From positions 1-64,000 of the forward strand of contig NZ_BOPG01000003.1 of assembly GCF_016863635.1 (NCBI RefSeq): DNA of 64,000 nucleotides, in the 5' to 3' direction. How positions within the stretch are numbered: the first letter of the stretch is position 1; every line of letters begins with the position of its first letter. The notes below the pieces were generated by a model. The model saw nothing but the letters and a program-made list of their open reading frames with translations. It did not search any database and was not told where the DNA came from. Shown here in pieces: positions 43,225 to 51,926 of the stretch. Source of the stretch: Virgisporangium aurantiacum (GTDB lineage Bacteria; Actinomycetota; Actinomycetes; Mycobacteriales; Micromonosporaceae). The translations under genes and the position numbers were made by a program.

Positions 43225-43572
43225 ATGCAGTCGACACCACGCTTCCTGCAAGGTGTCTTTCCCTTTACGGGAAAGGGCCTCGACGCGCCGGTCACCCTTG
43301 ACGCGGCACTCGCCTACACGGTTCCCCGTGGCGTCACCGCACAGGCCGTCTACATCCGGGCCGGCAACGCCACCGACGAACTCGTCTGCCTCGTGCTGAC
43401 CCGCGACGGCGCGCCGATGCGGTACTTCCCGGTCGGCGCGAAGGCCGACACCCACGTGTCGCTCCGCGTCGTGGAGGACCTCATGAGCGGCACGGTGATC
43501 GAACTGCTGCTCGCCGCGCCCGAGGGTCTCACCGGGACGGTCGTCGTCGACCTCGGTCTGGTGGAGGTCTAG
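43225..43572 (+). CDS. Small protein between nitrate and nitrite reductase genes
   Basis: A 115-residue protein beginning directly after the nasA stop and ending directly before nirB, so it is surely part of the operon. It is beta-rich (VTAQAVYIRAGNATDELVCL, MRYFPVGAKADTHVSLRVVE, GLTGTVVVDLGLVEV), with a single cysteine and no Fe-S, heme or membrane motif. It is therefore not the missing electron carrier. It may act in assembly or regulation of NasA or NirB. Family not recognised from the sequence alone. Confidence 0.8.
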   Translation: MQSTPRFLQGVFPFTGKGLDAPVTLDAALAYTVPRGVTAQAVYIRAGNATDELVCLVLTRDGAPMRYFPVGAKADTHVSLRVVEDLMSGTVIELLLAAPEGLTGTVVVDLGLVEV

Positions 43573-46014
43573 ATGCGACGGCTGGTGGTCATCGGCAACG
43601 GCATGGCGGGTGCGCGGACGGTCGAGGAGGTCCTCAAGCGCTCCGACGACTTCGCCATCACGATGTTCGGCGAGGAGCCGTACGGCAACTACAACCGGAT
43701 CCTGCTCAGCAATGTGCTCTCCGGTGCCGAGGAGGAGGCGGGCATCTTCCTGAACAGCCTCGCCTGGTACGCCGAGAACGGCATCGACCTGCGCGCCGCG
43801 ACGCGCGTGGAGCGCATCGACCGGCACGCGCGCACCGTGTACGCCAGCGACGGCTCCACCACCCACTACGACAAGCTCATCATCGCCACCGGCAGCACGC
43901 CGTTCGTGCCGCCGATCGAGGGCATGCGCAACCCGAAGCGCGGCTTCCATCAGGGCGTCTTCACGTTCCGCACCATCGACGACACCCGCGCGATGACCCG
44001 CTACGCCCGCGACCACGAGCGGGCGGTGGTCATCGGCGGCGGCCTGCTCGGGCTGGAGGCGGCGCGCGGGCTGCAGGAGTACGGCGTCGCCGTGACCCTC
44101 GTGCACAACCTGAGCCACCTGATGAACGTGCAACTCGACGCCCAGGCGGGCGCGATCCTGCGCAGCAGCGTCGAGAAGCTCGGCATCACCGTCGAACTCG
44201 ACGCGATGACCCAGGCGGTCGTCGGCGCGGACAAGGTCGAGGGCGTGCGGTTCGCCGACGGGCGCACGATCCCGTGCGACATGGTGGTGGTGGCCGCCGG
44301 CATCCGCCCGAACACCGAGGTCGCCCGGGCGAGCGGGCTGCCGGTCGAGCGGGCCATCGTCGTCGACGACCAGTTGCGCGTGGCCGACGAGTCCGACATC
44401 TACGCGGTCGGCGAGTGCGTGCAGCACCGCGGCGCCACGTACGGCCTCGTCGCTCCGCTGTGGGAGCAGGCGACCGTGCTGGCCGACCACCTCACCGGCG
44501 CCAACCGGGACGCCGCGTACCACGGTTCGCGCACCGCCACCAAGTTGAAGGTCGCCGGCGTCGACCTCGCCGCGATGGGCGTCACCGGTCCGGAGCGCGA
44601 CGACGACGAGTTCGTGGTGTTCTCCGAGCCGCGGAAGGGCGTGTACAAGAGCGTCGTCATCCGCGACGACCGGCTCATCGGCGCCACGCTGCTCGGCGAC
44701 GTCGGCAAGGCCGGTTTCCTGATGCAGGCGTTCGACCGCGGGCTGCCGCTGCCCGAGGAGCGGGCGAAGTTGTTCTTCGACCTCGGCGGGCCGGCCACCG
44801 AACTGGAGCCCGCGGAAATGGACGACGACGCGCAGGTGTGCAACTGCAACGGCGTCAGCAAGGGCGCGATCTGCGCGACCGTCCACAGTGGAGTGAAGAC
44901 GGTCACCGGCGTGATGGACGCGACCCGGGCCGGCAAGGGCTGCGGCTCCTGCAAGTCGCTGGTGCAGCGGATCGTCGACTGGGCCGCCGGCGGCGCGGCC
45001 GAGGAGGACCCGGCGGCGAACTGGTACGTGCCCGGCGTCCCGCTCGACAAGCCCGCGTTGATGGACGCGATCCGCGCGCGGAACCTGCGCAGCGTCTCCG
45101 CCGTGTTCGACGCGCTCGCCGGCGGCCGGCAGGACGCGAAGAGCAAGATGGGCCTGGTCTCCCTGCTGCGCATGATGTGGGGCGACGAGTACGAGGACGA
45201 GCGCGGCGCCCGGTTCATCAACGACCGCGTGCACGCCAACATCCAGCGCGACGGGACGTTCTCCGTGGTGCCGCAGATGAAGGGCGGCGTCACCACGCCC
45301 GACCAGTTGCGCCGCATCGCCGACGTGGCCGACAAGTACCGCGTCCCGATGGTGAAGCTCACCGGCGGCCAGCGCATCGACCTGCTCGGCATCCGCAAGG
45401 AGGACCTGCCGAAGGTGTGGGCCGACCTCGACATGCCGTCCGGGTACGCGTACGGCAAGAGCTTCCGCACGGTGAAGACCTGTGTGGGCAGCGACTTCTG
45501 CCGCTTCGGCGTCGGCGACTCCACCGCGCTGGGAATCGCGATCGAGTCGCGGTTCCAGGGGCTGGAGAGCCCGGGGAAGCTGAAGCTCGCGGTCACCGGA
45601 TGCCCGCGCAACTGCGCCGAGGCGTACGTGAAGGACCTCGGCGTGGTGGCCATCGACGGCGGGAAGTGGGAGATCTACGTCGGCGGCGCGGCCGGTGCCC
45701 ACATCCGCAAGGGCGACCTGCTGGCCACTGTGGACAGTGCCGACGAGGTGATGACGCTGGCCGGCCGCTTCATCCAGTACTACCGGGAGAACGCGAACTG
45801 GCTCGAACGCACCTACTCGTTCGTCCCGCGCATCGGCGTCGACCGGATCCGCGAACTGCTCGACGAGGACGGCGAGGGCCTCGACGAACGCGTCGAGGAG
45901 GCCGTCGCCGCCTACAAGGACCCGTGGAAGGAGGGCGCGGAGCCGGCCAGTCCCGGCCAGTTCCGCACCTCGCTGCCGCTGGTTCCGCTCCCCCTGGTTC
46001 CGGTGCGGTCATGA
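43573..46014 (+). CDS. nirB: Nitrite reductase [NAD(P)H] large subunit
   Basis: An 813-residue siroheme enzyme reducing nitrite to ammonium. Domains in order: FAD-binding (VVIGNGMAGARTVEEVL, residues 4-20) and NAD-binding (AVVIGGGLLGLEAARGL, near 155); a BFD-type 2Fe-2S domain (CNCNGVSKGAIC and GKGCGSCKSL, near 420-455); nitrite/sulfite-reductase ferredoxin-like half-domain; and the siroheme/4Fe-4S site with TCVGSDFCRFG and GCPRNCAEAY (near 635 and 675). All expected cysteines are present. It overlaps nirD by 4 nt. Siroheme would come from the pathway that includes the neighbouring chelatase. Confidence 0.96.
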   Translation: MRRLVVIGNGMAGARTVEEVLKRSDDFAITMFGEEPYGNYNRILLSNVLSGAEEEAGIFLNSLAWYAENGIDLRAATRVERIDRHARTVYASDGSTTHYDKLIIATGSTPFVPPIEGMRNPKRGFHQGVFTFRTIDDTRAMTRYARDHERAVVIGGGLLGLEAARGLQEYGVAVTLVHNLSHLMNVQLDAQAGAILRSSVEKLGITVELDAMTQAVVGADKVEGVRFADGRTIPCDMVVVAAGIRPNTEVARASGLPVERAIVVDDQLRVADESDIYAVGECVQHRGATYGLVAPLWEQATVLADHLTGANRDAAYHGSRTATKLKVAGVDLAAMGVTGPERDDDEFVVFSEPRKGVYKSVVIRDDRLIGATLLGDVGKAGFLMQAFDRGLPLPEERAKLFFDLGGPATELEPAEMDDDAQVCNCNGVSKGAICATVHSGVKTVTGVMDATRAGKGCGSCKSLVQRIVDWAAGGAAEEDPAANWYVPGVPLDKPALMDAIRARNLRSVSAVFDALAGGRQDAKSKMGLVSLLRMMWGDEYEDERGARFINDRVHANIQRDGTFSVVPQMKGGVTTPDQLRRIADVADKYRVPMVKLTGGQRIDLLGIRKEDLPKVWADLDMPSGYAYGKSFRTVKTCVGSDFCRFGVGDSTALGIAIESRFQGLESPGKLKLAVTGCPRNCAEAYVKDLGVVAIDGGKWEIYVGGAAGAHIRKGDLLATVDSADEVMTLAGRFIQYYRENANWLERTYSFVPRIGVDRIRELLDEDGEGLDERVEEAVAAYKDPWKEGAEPASPGQFRTSLPLVPLPLVPVRS

Positions 46015-46325
46015 AGCTGGGTCCCGTTCGAGACCTGCCCCAGGGCGAGGGCCGCACCTATCCGGTCGACGGCGACATGGTGGCCGTGTTCCGGCTGCAC
46101 AACGGCACGATCCGCGCGGTGTCGGCGGTCTGCCCGCACGCCGGCGGACCGATCGCCGACGGGCTCATCGACGACGACGTCGTGATCTGCCCGCTGCACC
46201 AGCACATCTTCGAGCTCGCCACGGGCTGCTCGAAGAGTGGCCAGCCGGCGCTGCGCGTCTACGACGTGCGGGTCGACGCCGACGGAGATCTCTTCATTCA
46301 AGGGGAGCGCGCATGCTCGACGTAG
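46011..46325 (+). CDS. nirD: Nitrite reductase small subunit (Rieske type)
   Basis: A 104-residue Rieske-fold partner of NirB. The 2Fe-2S ligands are in CPHAGGPI (near residue 42) and CPLHQHIFEL (near 60), so unlike enterobacterial NirD proteins, which have lost them, this one can bind a cluster. Start ATG 46011 overlaps the nirB stop (ATGA), and its end overlaps narK by 13 nt. Confidence 0.94.
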   Translation: MKLGPVRDLPQGEGRTYPVDGDMVAVFRLHNGTIRAVSAVCPHAGGPIADGLIDDDVVICPLHQHIFELATGCSKSGQPALRVYDVRVDADGDLFIQGERACST

Positions 46326-47644
46326 CGGTTGAACGCAAGGGTTGGATCTCCCACTGGAATCCCGAGGATCCGCTGTTCTGGGAGACCACGGGCCGCAAGG
46401 TCGCCCGTCGCAATCTGATCTTCTCGATCTTCGCGGAGCACATCGGGTTCTCGGTCTGGCTGCTGTGGAGCATCGTCGTGGTGCGCCTCGGCTCGGCCGG
46501 CTGGGACCTCAGCGTGAGCCAGTCGCTGTGGCTCACCGCGGTACCCAGCGGGGTCGGCGCGTTCCTGCGCCTGCCGTACACGTTCGCGGTGCCGATCTTC
46601 GGCGGACGCAACTGGACGGTCGTCTCCGCGCTGCTGCTCGTGGTGCCCTGCGCCGGCCTGGCCTGGGCGGTCGAGCACCCCGAGATCGGCTTCGGCGGGC
46701 TGCTCCTGGTCGCCGCCCTGGCCGGCGTCGGCGGCGGCAACTTCGCGTCGAGCATGGCCAACATCTCGTTCTTCTACCCGGAGCGGGAGAAGGGCTGGGC
46801 GCTCGGGCTCAACGCGGCCGGCGGCAACATCGGCGTCGCCGTGGTCCAGTTCGTCATCCCGAAGATCATCGTTCTCGGCGGTGGCTTCGCGCTCGCGCGG
46901 GCCGGCCTCTTCTACATCCCCCTCGCGGTGATCGCGGCGGTCTGCGCCTACCTGTGGATGGACAACCTCGCCGAAGCCAAGGCCGACGTGAAGCCGGTGC
47001 TGTCGTCGCTGCGGCACACCGACACCTGGATCATGTCGCTGCTCTACATCGGGACGTTCGGCTCGTTCATCGGCTACTCCGCGGCGTTCCCGACGCTGCT
47101 GACCGCGGTGTTCCACCGGTCCGACATCGCCCTGGAGTGGGCGTTCCTCGGCGCCGGGATCGGCTCGATCAGCCGGCCGCTGGGCGGGCGGCTCAGCGAC
47201 CGGATCGGCGGCGCCCGGGTCACCGCGGCCAGCTTCGCCGCGCTCGCCGCCGGCGCCTACCTCGGGCTCTGGTCGGTGCAGCACAAGAGCCTCGGCGTCT
47301 TCTTCGTGAGCTTCATGTTCCTGTTCGTCGCCACCGGTATCGGCAACGGCTCGACGTACCGGATGATCTCGCGCATTTTCCAGGTGAAGGGCGAGGACCT
47401 GGGCGGGTCACCGGAGACGATGCTCAGCATGCGCCGGCAGGCGGCGGGCGCCCTGGGCGTCATCTCGTCGGTGGGTGCGTTCGGCGGCTTCCTGGTGCCG
47501 ATCTGCTACGCGTGGTCCCGGTCGACGTACGGCAACATCGAGCCGGCCCTGCGCTTCTACGTCGGGTTGTTCCTCGTGATGCTGGCGGTCACCGTGTTCG
47601 CCTACCTGCGCGGCGGTTCTCGGATGGCCCGCGCGGGCGTCTGA
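46313..47644 (+). CDS. narK: Nitrate/nitrite transporter, NarK family (MFS)
   Basis: A 443-residue twelve-helix major facilitator protein importing nitrate or exchanging nitrite. The N-terminal WNPEDPLFWETTGRKVARRN segment is typical of actinobacterial NarK3/NarU-like proteins. The family signature appears as LNAAGGNIGVAVVQFVIP (near residue 168), with a second glycine-rich motif (RRQAAGALGVISSVGAFGG) near 370. An extra-large cytoplasmic loop is absent. It is the last gene of the operon; only 25 bp separate it from the next gene, which is probably functionally unrelated. Confidence 0.94.
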   Translation: MLDVAVERKGWISHWNPEDPLFWETTGRKVARRNLIFSIFAEHIGFSVWLLWSIVVVRLGSAGWDLSVSQSLWLTAVPSGVGAFLRLPYTFAVPIFGGRNWTVVSALLLVVPCAGLAWAVEHPEIGFGGLLLVAALAGVGGGNFASSMANISFFYPEREKGWALGLNAAGGNIGVAVVQFVIPKIIVLGGGFALARAGLFYIPLAVIAAVCAYLWMDNLAEAKADVKPVLSSLRHTDTWIMSLLYIGTFGSFIGYSAAFPTLLTAVFHRSDIALEWAFLGAGIGSISRPLGGRLSDRIGGARVTAASFAALAAGAYLGLWSVQHKSLGVFFVSFMFLFVATGIGNGSTYRMISRIFQVKGEDLGGSPETMLSMRRQAAGALGVISSVGAFGGFLVPICYAWSRSTYGNIEPALRFYVGLFLVMLAVTVFAYLRGGSRMARAGV

Positions 47645-47669
47645 CCGGGCGCCGGGGCATGATTGCCGG

Positions 47670-48266
47670 GTGAACGACAGGAACGGCTGGCTCGCGCTCA
47701 TCGAGGAGAACCCGGGCCACTCGCAGTGGTACATCGACCGGTTCCGGAAGCTCGCCGACGAGGGCACCGACCTGCACGGCGAGGCCCGGCTCGTCGACGC
47801 GATGGTGGGCCGCGGCGCGCGGATCCTCGACGCGGGTTGCGGCCCCGGCCGGGTCGGCGGCTACCTGGCCCGGGCCGGTCACGACGTCACCGGGGTCGAC
47901 CTCGACCCGTTGCTCATCGCGGCGGCCCGGGTCGATCATCCGGGTCCCCGGTGGCTGGTCGGCGATCTCGCCGAGCTCGACCTGCCCGGCGCGGGCTTCG
48001 ACGTGATCGTCTGCGGCGGCAACGTGATGACGTTCCTCGCGCCCGACACGCGGCGCCCGGTGCTGGGTCGCATGAAGGACCATCTGCGCGACGGCGGTCG
48101 CGCCGTGATCGGGTTCGGCACCGGCCGCGGCTACGAGGTCGACGACTTCGTCGCCGACGCCGGCTCCGCCGGCCTGGCCCCGGATCTCATGCTCGCCACC
48201 TGGGACCTGCGGCCGTACCGGGACGGCGCCGACTTCCTCGTCGCCGTTCTCGCACCGGAATCCTGA
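47670..48266 (+). CDS. SAM-dependent methyltransferase
   Basis: A 198-residue class I methyltransferase. Motif I is ARILDAGCGPGRVGGYLARA (near residues 50-69), the acidic end of strand 2 is VTGVDLDPLLI, and motif IV is FDVIVCGGNVMTFL. Start GTG 47670. The N-terminal ENPGHSQWYIDRFRKLADEG is typical of an actinobacterial subfamily of unknown substrate. It sits 25 bp after narK and is followed by a strong terminator hairpin. Confidence 0.86.
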   Translation: MNDRNGWLALIEENPGHSQWYIDRFRKLADEGTDLHGEARLVDAMVGRGARILDAGCGPGRVGGYLARAGHDVTGVDLDPLLIAAARVDHPGPRWLVGDLAELDLPGAGFDVIVCGGNVMTFLAPDTRRPVLGRMKDHLRDGGRAVIGFGTGRGYEVDDFVADAGSAGLAPDLMLATWDLRPYRDGADFLVAVLAPES

Positions 48267-48274
48267 ACAGACGC

Positions 48275-48313
48275 CGAACGGCCCGGCTCCCTGGGTGGGA
48301 ACCGGGCCGTTCG
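48275..48313. terminator. Bidirectional terminator hairpin
   Basis: CGAACGGCCCGG (48275-48286) and CCGGGCCGTTCG (48302-48313) form a perfect 12-bp stem, with further TCCC/GGGA pairing in the loop. It lies between two convergent genes (methyltransferase and secreted TIG-like protein), 9 bp and 13 bp from their stops. It lacks a U tract, as is common in high-G+C actinomycetes. Confidence 0.8.
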
Positions 48314-48326
48314 ATGATCGTTCGGT

Positions 48327-49475
48327 CTACTCGTTGACGACCGTGTAGTGCGATGCAGCCGTGATCGGACTCGTCTGCGAGGCCAGGACATCGGTGACCG
48401 TGACCGGGCAGACACCGGCGTAGACGGCGGCGCCCAGGCCGCCACTGCCGACGGCGACGGCGGCAAGGTCAGGAACCGTGACCGTCATGGCCGTGGCGGT
48501 GGTGGTTGAGGCGGTGAAGCCCGCGGGCGCCACCTCCACCCCGCAGAACTTCACGGACCACTTGGCCGGATCCTTGAGGTCGGCCAGGACGGTCGGGAAG
48601 TTGGTTCCGCTGATCACCGTGGAAATGTTCGTCGCGTTCGCCCGGCCCGCGGGCACACTGAGGCCGGTGACGGTCGGCGCCGAGACAATCGCGATGCCGG
48701 TGTCGGCAACCAGGAAGGACTTCGACACACCGTCCTGGCTGATGGTGACCGTGTTGTCGCCCGCCACCATGCCGGACGCGGTGGTGAACGTCATGGAGTT
48801 GCCGACGCTTCCCGCCGTTGACGTCCCGAGCGGGGTCGTCCCGTCCTCGTCCGCGTAGACCTTGATGTTGGTGCCCGGCTTGCCGCCCATCGACGCCGCC
48901 AGACCCGCGGTCGAACGGGGGTCGAACGCGTAGGTGGAGAGTGCCTTGATCCGGACGACCTGGCCACCGCCGGTCGAGAAGCGCCGCGCCTGCTTGGTCA
49001 CGTCCGCGATGGACACGCTGTTGTCGTTGATCACCGGCCGCTCGGCCGCGGTCGCGAGGATCGCGGGCGCCCCGACGAACGTGACACCGCCGGTCTTCTT
49101 GAGCTTGTCGCCGTTGACGAAGTTGATCACGATGTCAGCGGCGGCAGCAACGGCACAGGTGTTGGGTGTCTTGACGCTGATCACCGTGGCGCTCTGGACC
49201 ACGTAGGTGGCGATCGCGGTGCAGGCGCCGAGGTCGACGCTGGCAACGTTGTCTTCCGAGAGCGCCGGCACGCCGGCGCCGCTGACGGTGAGCGTGATGA
49301 CCTGTTTCGCCGTCAGGGCGGCGAGCTTGCCGCTGGTCGGCGACGTGGCGATGGTTCCGACCAGGTCGGCCGCTTGGGCCGGCGCTGGCAGGAGTACACC
49401 CACCAACGTGGCCGCAAGGGCGCCGGCCGCCACTGCGGTGCCGCCTAAACGCCGGCTGGGTATGGCGATGTGCAT
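48327..49475 (-). CDS. Secreted IPT/TIG-like beta-sandwich protein
   Basis: A 382-residue exported protein. Start ATG 49475 leads to a signal peptide (GGTAVAAGALAATLVGVLLP, cleavage after APAQA). The mature part is built of Ser/Thr/Gly/Val-rich strands resembling two or three IPT/TIG immunoglobulin-like domains, for example KQVITLTVSGAGVPALSEDN and APTVTGLSVPAGRANATNIS, with pairs of cysteines. No sortase signal, anchor or catalytic motif is present. Probably a cell-surface or extracellular protein of unknown role. It has a 187-bp divergent upstream region, which is less G+C-rich than average. Confidence 0.75.
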   Translation of the reverse strand: MHIAIPSRRLGGTAVAAGALAATLVGVLLPAPAQAADLVGTIATSPTSGKLAALTAKQVITLTVSGAGVPALSEDNVASVDLGACTAIATYVVQSATVISVKTPNTCAVAAAADIVINFVNGDKLKKTGGVTFVGAPAILATAAERPVINDNSVSIADVTKQARRFSTGGGQVVRIKALSTYAFDPRSTAGLAASMGGKPGTNIKVYADEDGTTPLGTSTAGSVGNSMTFTTASGMVAGDNTVTISQDGVSKSFLVADTGIAIVSAPTVTGLSVPAGRANATNISTVISGTNFPTVLADLKDPAKWSVKFCGVEVAPAGFTASTTTATAMTVTVPDLAAVAVGSGGLGAAVYAGVCPVTVTDVLASQTSPITAASHYTVVNE

Positions 49476-49662
49476 GGAGCAGGTGTCCTCTCGGTGCTGA
49501 ACGGCGGCCATTTCGGGCCGTATTCAATCTCTGTGTGACCGAAAGTAACATTCCAAATACAACGAGTGTCGAGATTCGCTCGTAGTCGCAAGGCACCGCT
49601 CCCGCGGGCACGGCGAGGACTAACGTCTGGTCCGACTAATCCTTCGTCCTGAGGAGGAACGG

Positions 49663-50073
49663 ATGGCCTCGGTCCTGAACCCGTACATCAACTTCGACGG
49701 CAATGCCCGCGAGGCGATGCAGTTCTACGAGAACGTGTTCGGCGGCGACCTCACCGTGAACACGTTCGGCAGCTTCCCAGGCGCCGACGCGTCGATCGCC
49801 GACAACGTCATGCACGCCATGCTCACCACCCCGAGCGGCTTCACGCTCATGGGCTCCGACGGGCCGCCGGGCCAGGAACTCAAGGCCGGCAACAACTTCA
49901 CCATCAGCCTCAGCGGTGACGACGACGCCGAACTCCGCGGCTACTGGGCGAAACTCGCCGAGGGTGGCGAGGTCACCATGCCGCTGGAGAAGCAGATGTG
50001 GGGCGACGTGTTCGGCCAGTGCGTCGACCGGTTCGGCGTCGCCTGGATGGTCAACATCACGCAGCCGCAGTAA
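49663..50073 (+). CDS. VOC family protein, PhnB-like
   Basis: A 136-residue vicinal-oxygen-chelate fold protein of the PhnB/3-demethylubiquinone-methyltransferase-like subfamily. Typical segments are LNPYINFDGNAREAMQFYEN, HAMLTTPSGFTLMGSD, MPLEKQMWGDVFGQCVDRFG and VAWMVNI. Strong ribosome site GAGGAGGAACGG before ATG 49663. Such proteins are often of unknown function; the PhnB name does not imply phosphonate use. The 3' end overlaps the convergent acyltransferase gene by 17 bp. Confidence 0.88.
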   Translation: MASVLNPYINFDGNAREAMQFYENVFGGDLTVNTFGSFPGADASIADNVMHAMLTTPSGFTLMGSDGPPGQELKAGNNFTISLSGDDDAELRGYWAKLAEGGEVTMPLEKQMWGDVFGQCVDRFGVAWMVNITQPQ

Positions 50074-51388
50074 CCGGTCGCGTCGCCCGCAGGAGGGCGG
50101 CGCCGCCCGCCACCAGCAGGGCCGCGGTCAGCGGCGTCACCGGCAGCACGATCAGCGTCGCCGTCCGGCCGGCCAGCAGCCCGCCGAATCCCACCGCCGA
50201 GAACCCGAGCACGCCGAGCGTGCACAGCACCATCCCGCCGATCGCGAACCCGGTACCCCGCGCACCCACCGTGGTGGCGCGGGGCCGGTCGGCGCCGCGG
50301 AACGCGGCCACCAGTGCGGCCGTCAGGGCGACCAGCACGCCGAGCCACACCGGACGCAGCAGCCACCACGCGCCGGAACCGACCGCCGGCAGGGTGACGC
50401 CCACCGCCAGCACGGCCGCCGTCGCCAGGAACATCGCGGTCAGGTGCCACAGGAACGCCGTCATCGCCAGGCCGTTCGCGGCGATCACACCGCGCCAGAC
50501 GGCGGGCCGGTCGAGCCAGCGGGTCACCGGGCCGCGCAGCAGCATCGTCAGCCCGATCAGCGAGACGGCGCACATCGCGAGCGCGAACGTCGGCGGCGAC
50601 ATGTTCGACACCTTCTCGCCCGGCATGCCGACCATCGACGTCGGGTACGGCCCGACGGTGGTGCACAGCACGGTTCCGGCCAGCCCGGTCACCAGCAGCA
50701 CCAACGGCAGCCGCCGGTTCCTGAAGAGGCCGTCGGCGTAGAGGAAACCCACCTGGTGCACGCCCAGCCACACGAAGGCCAGATTCAGAAAAGCAACATA
50801 GGGGACGTCGTAAGCGAACCGCGCCACGTCGACCAGCCCGGCCGCGGCGCCGAACGCCAGCGGTACCACCGGCGCCCACCGCCCGCTCCAGCGGTGCAGC
50901 CGCAGCATCGCGGGTGCCAGTGCCACGATTCCGAGGTACACGCCCACGAACCACAGCGGCTGGGCCACCACCCGGGTCGCCAGCTTCAGCACGCCGGTGT
51001 CGGCGCCGAGCAGTTCGATCAGCAGCGCCAGCACCAGCCACACGCCCGCGAACACCGCGGTCGGCCGCAGCAGCCGGCCGGCCCGCGACCGCACGAAGTC
51101 GGCGTACCGCCCGCCCCGCCGCTCCAGCGACGCGCACGCCGTGGCGTGCGAGAACCCGCCGACGAGGAAGAACACCGGCATCACCTGGAGCAGCCAGGTC
51201 ACCGGCTGCAGCGCCGGCTGGACCGCCAGCAGGTTGGTGGCGCGCACCGAGCCGTCGGCGCCGACCACGACCACCGCCATCAGCCAGTGGCCGAGCACCA
51301 CCACGCCGAGCGACAGCACGCGGAGCAGGTCGATGTACCGGTCCCGGGTGACCGGGGTGGCCTTCGCGAGCGTGGCGACGTTCATCAT
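50057..51388 (-). CDS. Membrane acyltransferase, family 3
   Basis: A protein of about 443 residues with ten or more membrane helices. The family's N-terminal motif is RDRYIDLLRVLSLGVVVLGH (the His is the putative catalytic residue), followed by PVFFLVGGFSHATACASLERRG and RLLRP, typical of Acyl_transf_3 proteins that O-acylate glycans, lipids or antibiotics. Start is uncertain: ATG 51388 (MMNVATLAK) is preferred, with ATG 51385 and GTG 51424 as alternatives. It lies in a minus-strand group with the HIT and TIGR03089 genes. Confidence 0.87.
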   Translation of the reverse strand: MMNVATLAKATPVTRDRYIDLLRVLSLGVVVLGHWLMAVVVVGADGSVRATNLLAVQPALQPVTWLLQVMPVFFLVGGFSHATACASLERRGGRYADFVRSRAGRLLRPTAVFAGVWLVLALLIELLGADTGVLKLATRVVAQPLWFVGVYLGIVALAPAMLRLHRWSGRWAPVVPLAFGAAAGLVDVARFAYDVPYVAFLNLAFVWLGVHQVGFLYADGLFRNRRLPLVLLVTGLAGTVLCTTVGPYPTSMVGMPGEKVSNMSPPTFALAMCAVSLIGLTMLLRGPVTRWLDRPAVWRGVIAANGLAMTAFLWHLTAMFLATAAVLAVGVTLPAVGSGAWWLLRPVWLGVLVALTAALVAAFRGADRPRATTVGARGTGFAIGGMVLCTLGVLGFSAVGFGGLLAGRTATLIVLPVTPLTAALLVAGGAALLRATRPVTAAA

Positions 51389-51445
51389 GCCGATCAGCGT
51401 CGCTTTTCCGGAGCGACCGGGCACCGGCGCCGGTGCTCAACCCGC

Positions 51446-51922
51446 CTAGGTACCGGTGCTCAACCTGTCGCGGAGGTCGGCGGCCTCGGCCTCCAACTGC
51501 TCGTCGGGAATCGGCAGGGCCGCCGCCGCGGCGGCGGCCAGCGGGAACGGCCCGCCCGGTACCGGGTCGGCGATGTACCGCGGGATCAGGTGGGTGTGCA
51601 GGTGCGGGACGGTGTTGCCGAGCGTCTCGTAGTTCAGCTTCAGCGGGCCGTAGTGCGCGATCAGCGCCCGGGCGACCGTGAGCACCTCGGCCCAGTAGCC
51701 GGCTGCCTCGGCGTCGGAGAGTTCGGTGGGCTCGGTGACGTGCCGGTCACCGCGCCAGATCACCAGCGTGTACCCGCGCTGCACGCCGGCCCGCTGCAGG
51801 TACGCGTCGGTGAACTGTCCACTGTGGATCCGGACGCCGTAAGCGTCGCGCTCCGGCCGCCCGCCGTTGCACATCGGGCACGCCTCGCCGCTGACCAACG
51901 CGTCCCAGTTCTTCGGCCACAT
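51446..51922 (-). CDS. HIT family protein
   Basis: A 158-residue histidine-triad nucleotide hydrolase or transferase. The catalytic triad is VPHLHTHLIPRY (near residue 105). A Cys pair in EACPMCNGG near the N-terminus resembles the zinc site of actinobacterial HIT proteins. The N-terminal GYTLVIWRGDRHVTEPTEL matches the family core strand. Only 4 bp separate it from the upstream TIGR03089 gene, so the two are co-transcribed. Confidence 0.92.
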   Translation of the reverse strand: MWPKNWDALVSGEACPMCNGGRPERDAYGVRIHSGQFTDAYLQRAGVQRGYTLVIWRGDRHVTEPTELSDAEAAGYWAEVLTVARALIAHYGPLKLNYETLGNTVPHLHTHLIPRYIADPVPGGPFPLAAAAAAALPIPDEQLEAEAADLRDRLSTGT

Positions 51923-51926
51923 CGCG

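Noticed and set aside
42187..45702. A 1171-codon minus-strand open frame opposite nasA and nirB
   Set aside because: The plus strand encodes complete, motif-rich enzymes; the antisense product is Arg/His/Asp-rich with no domain.
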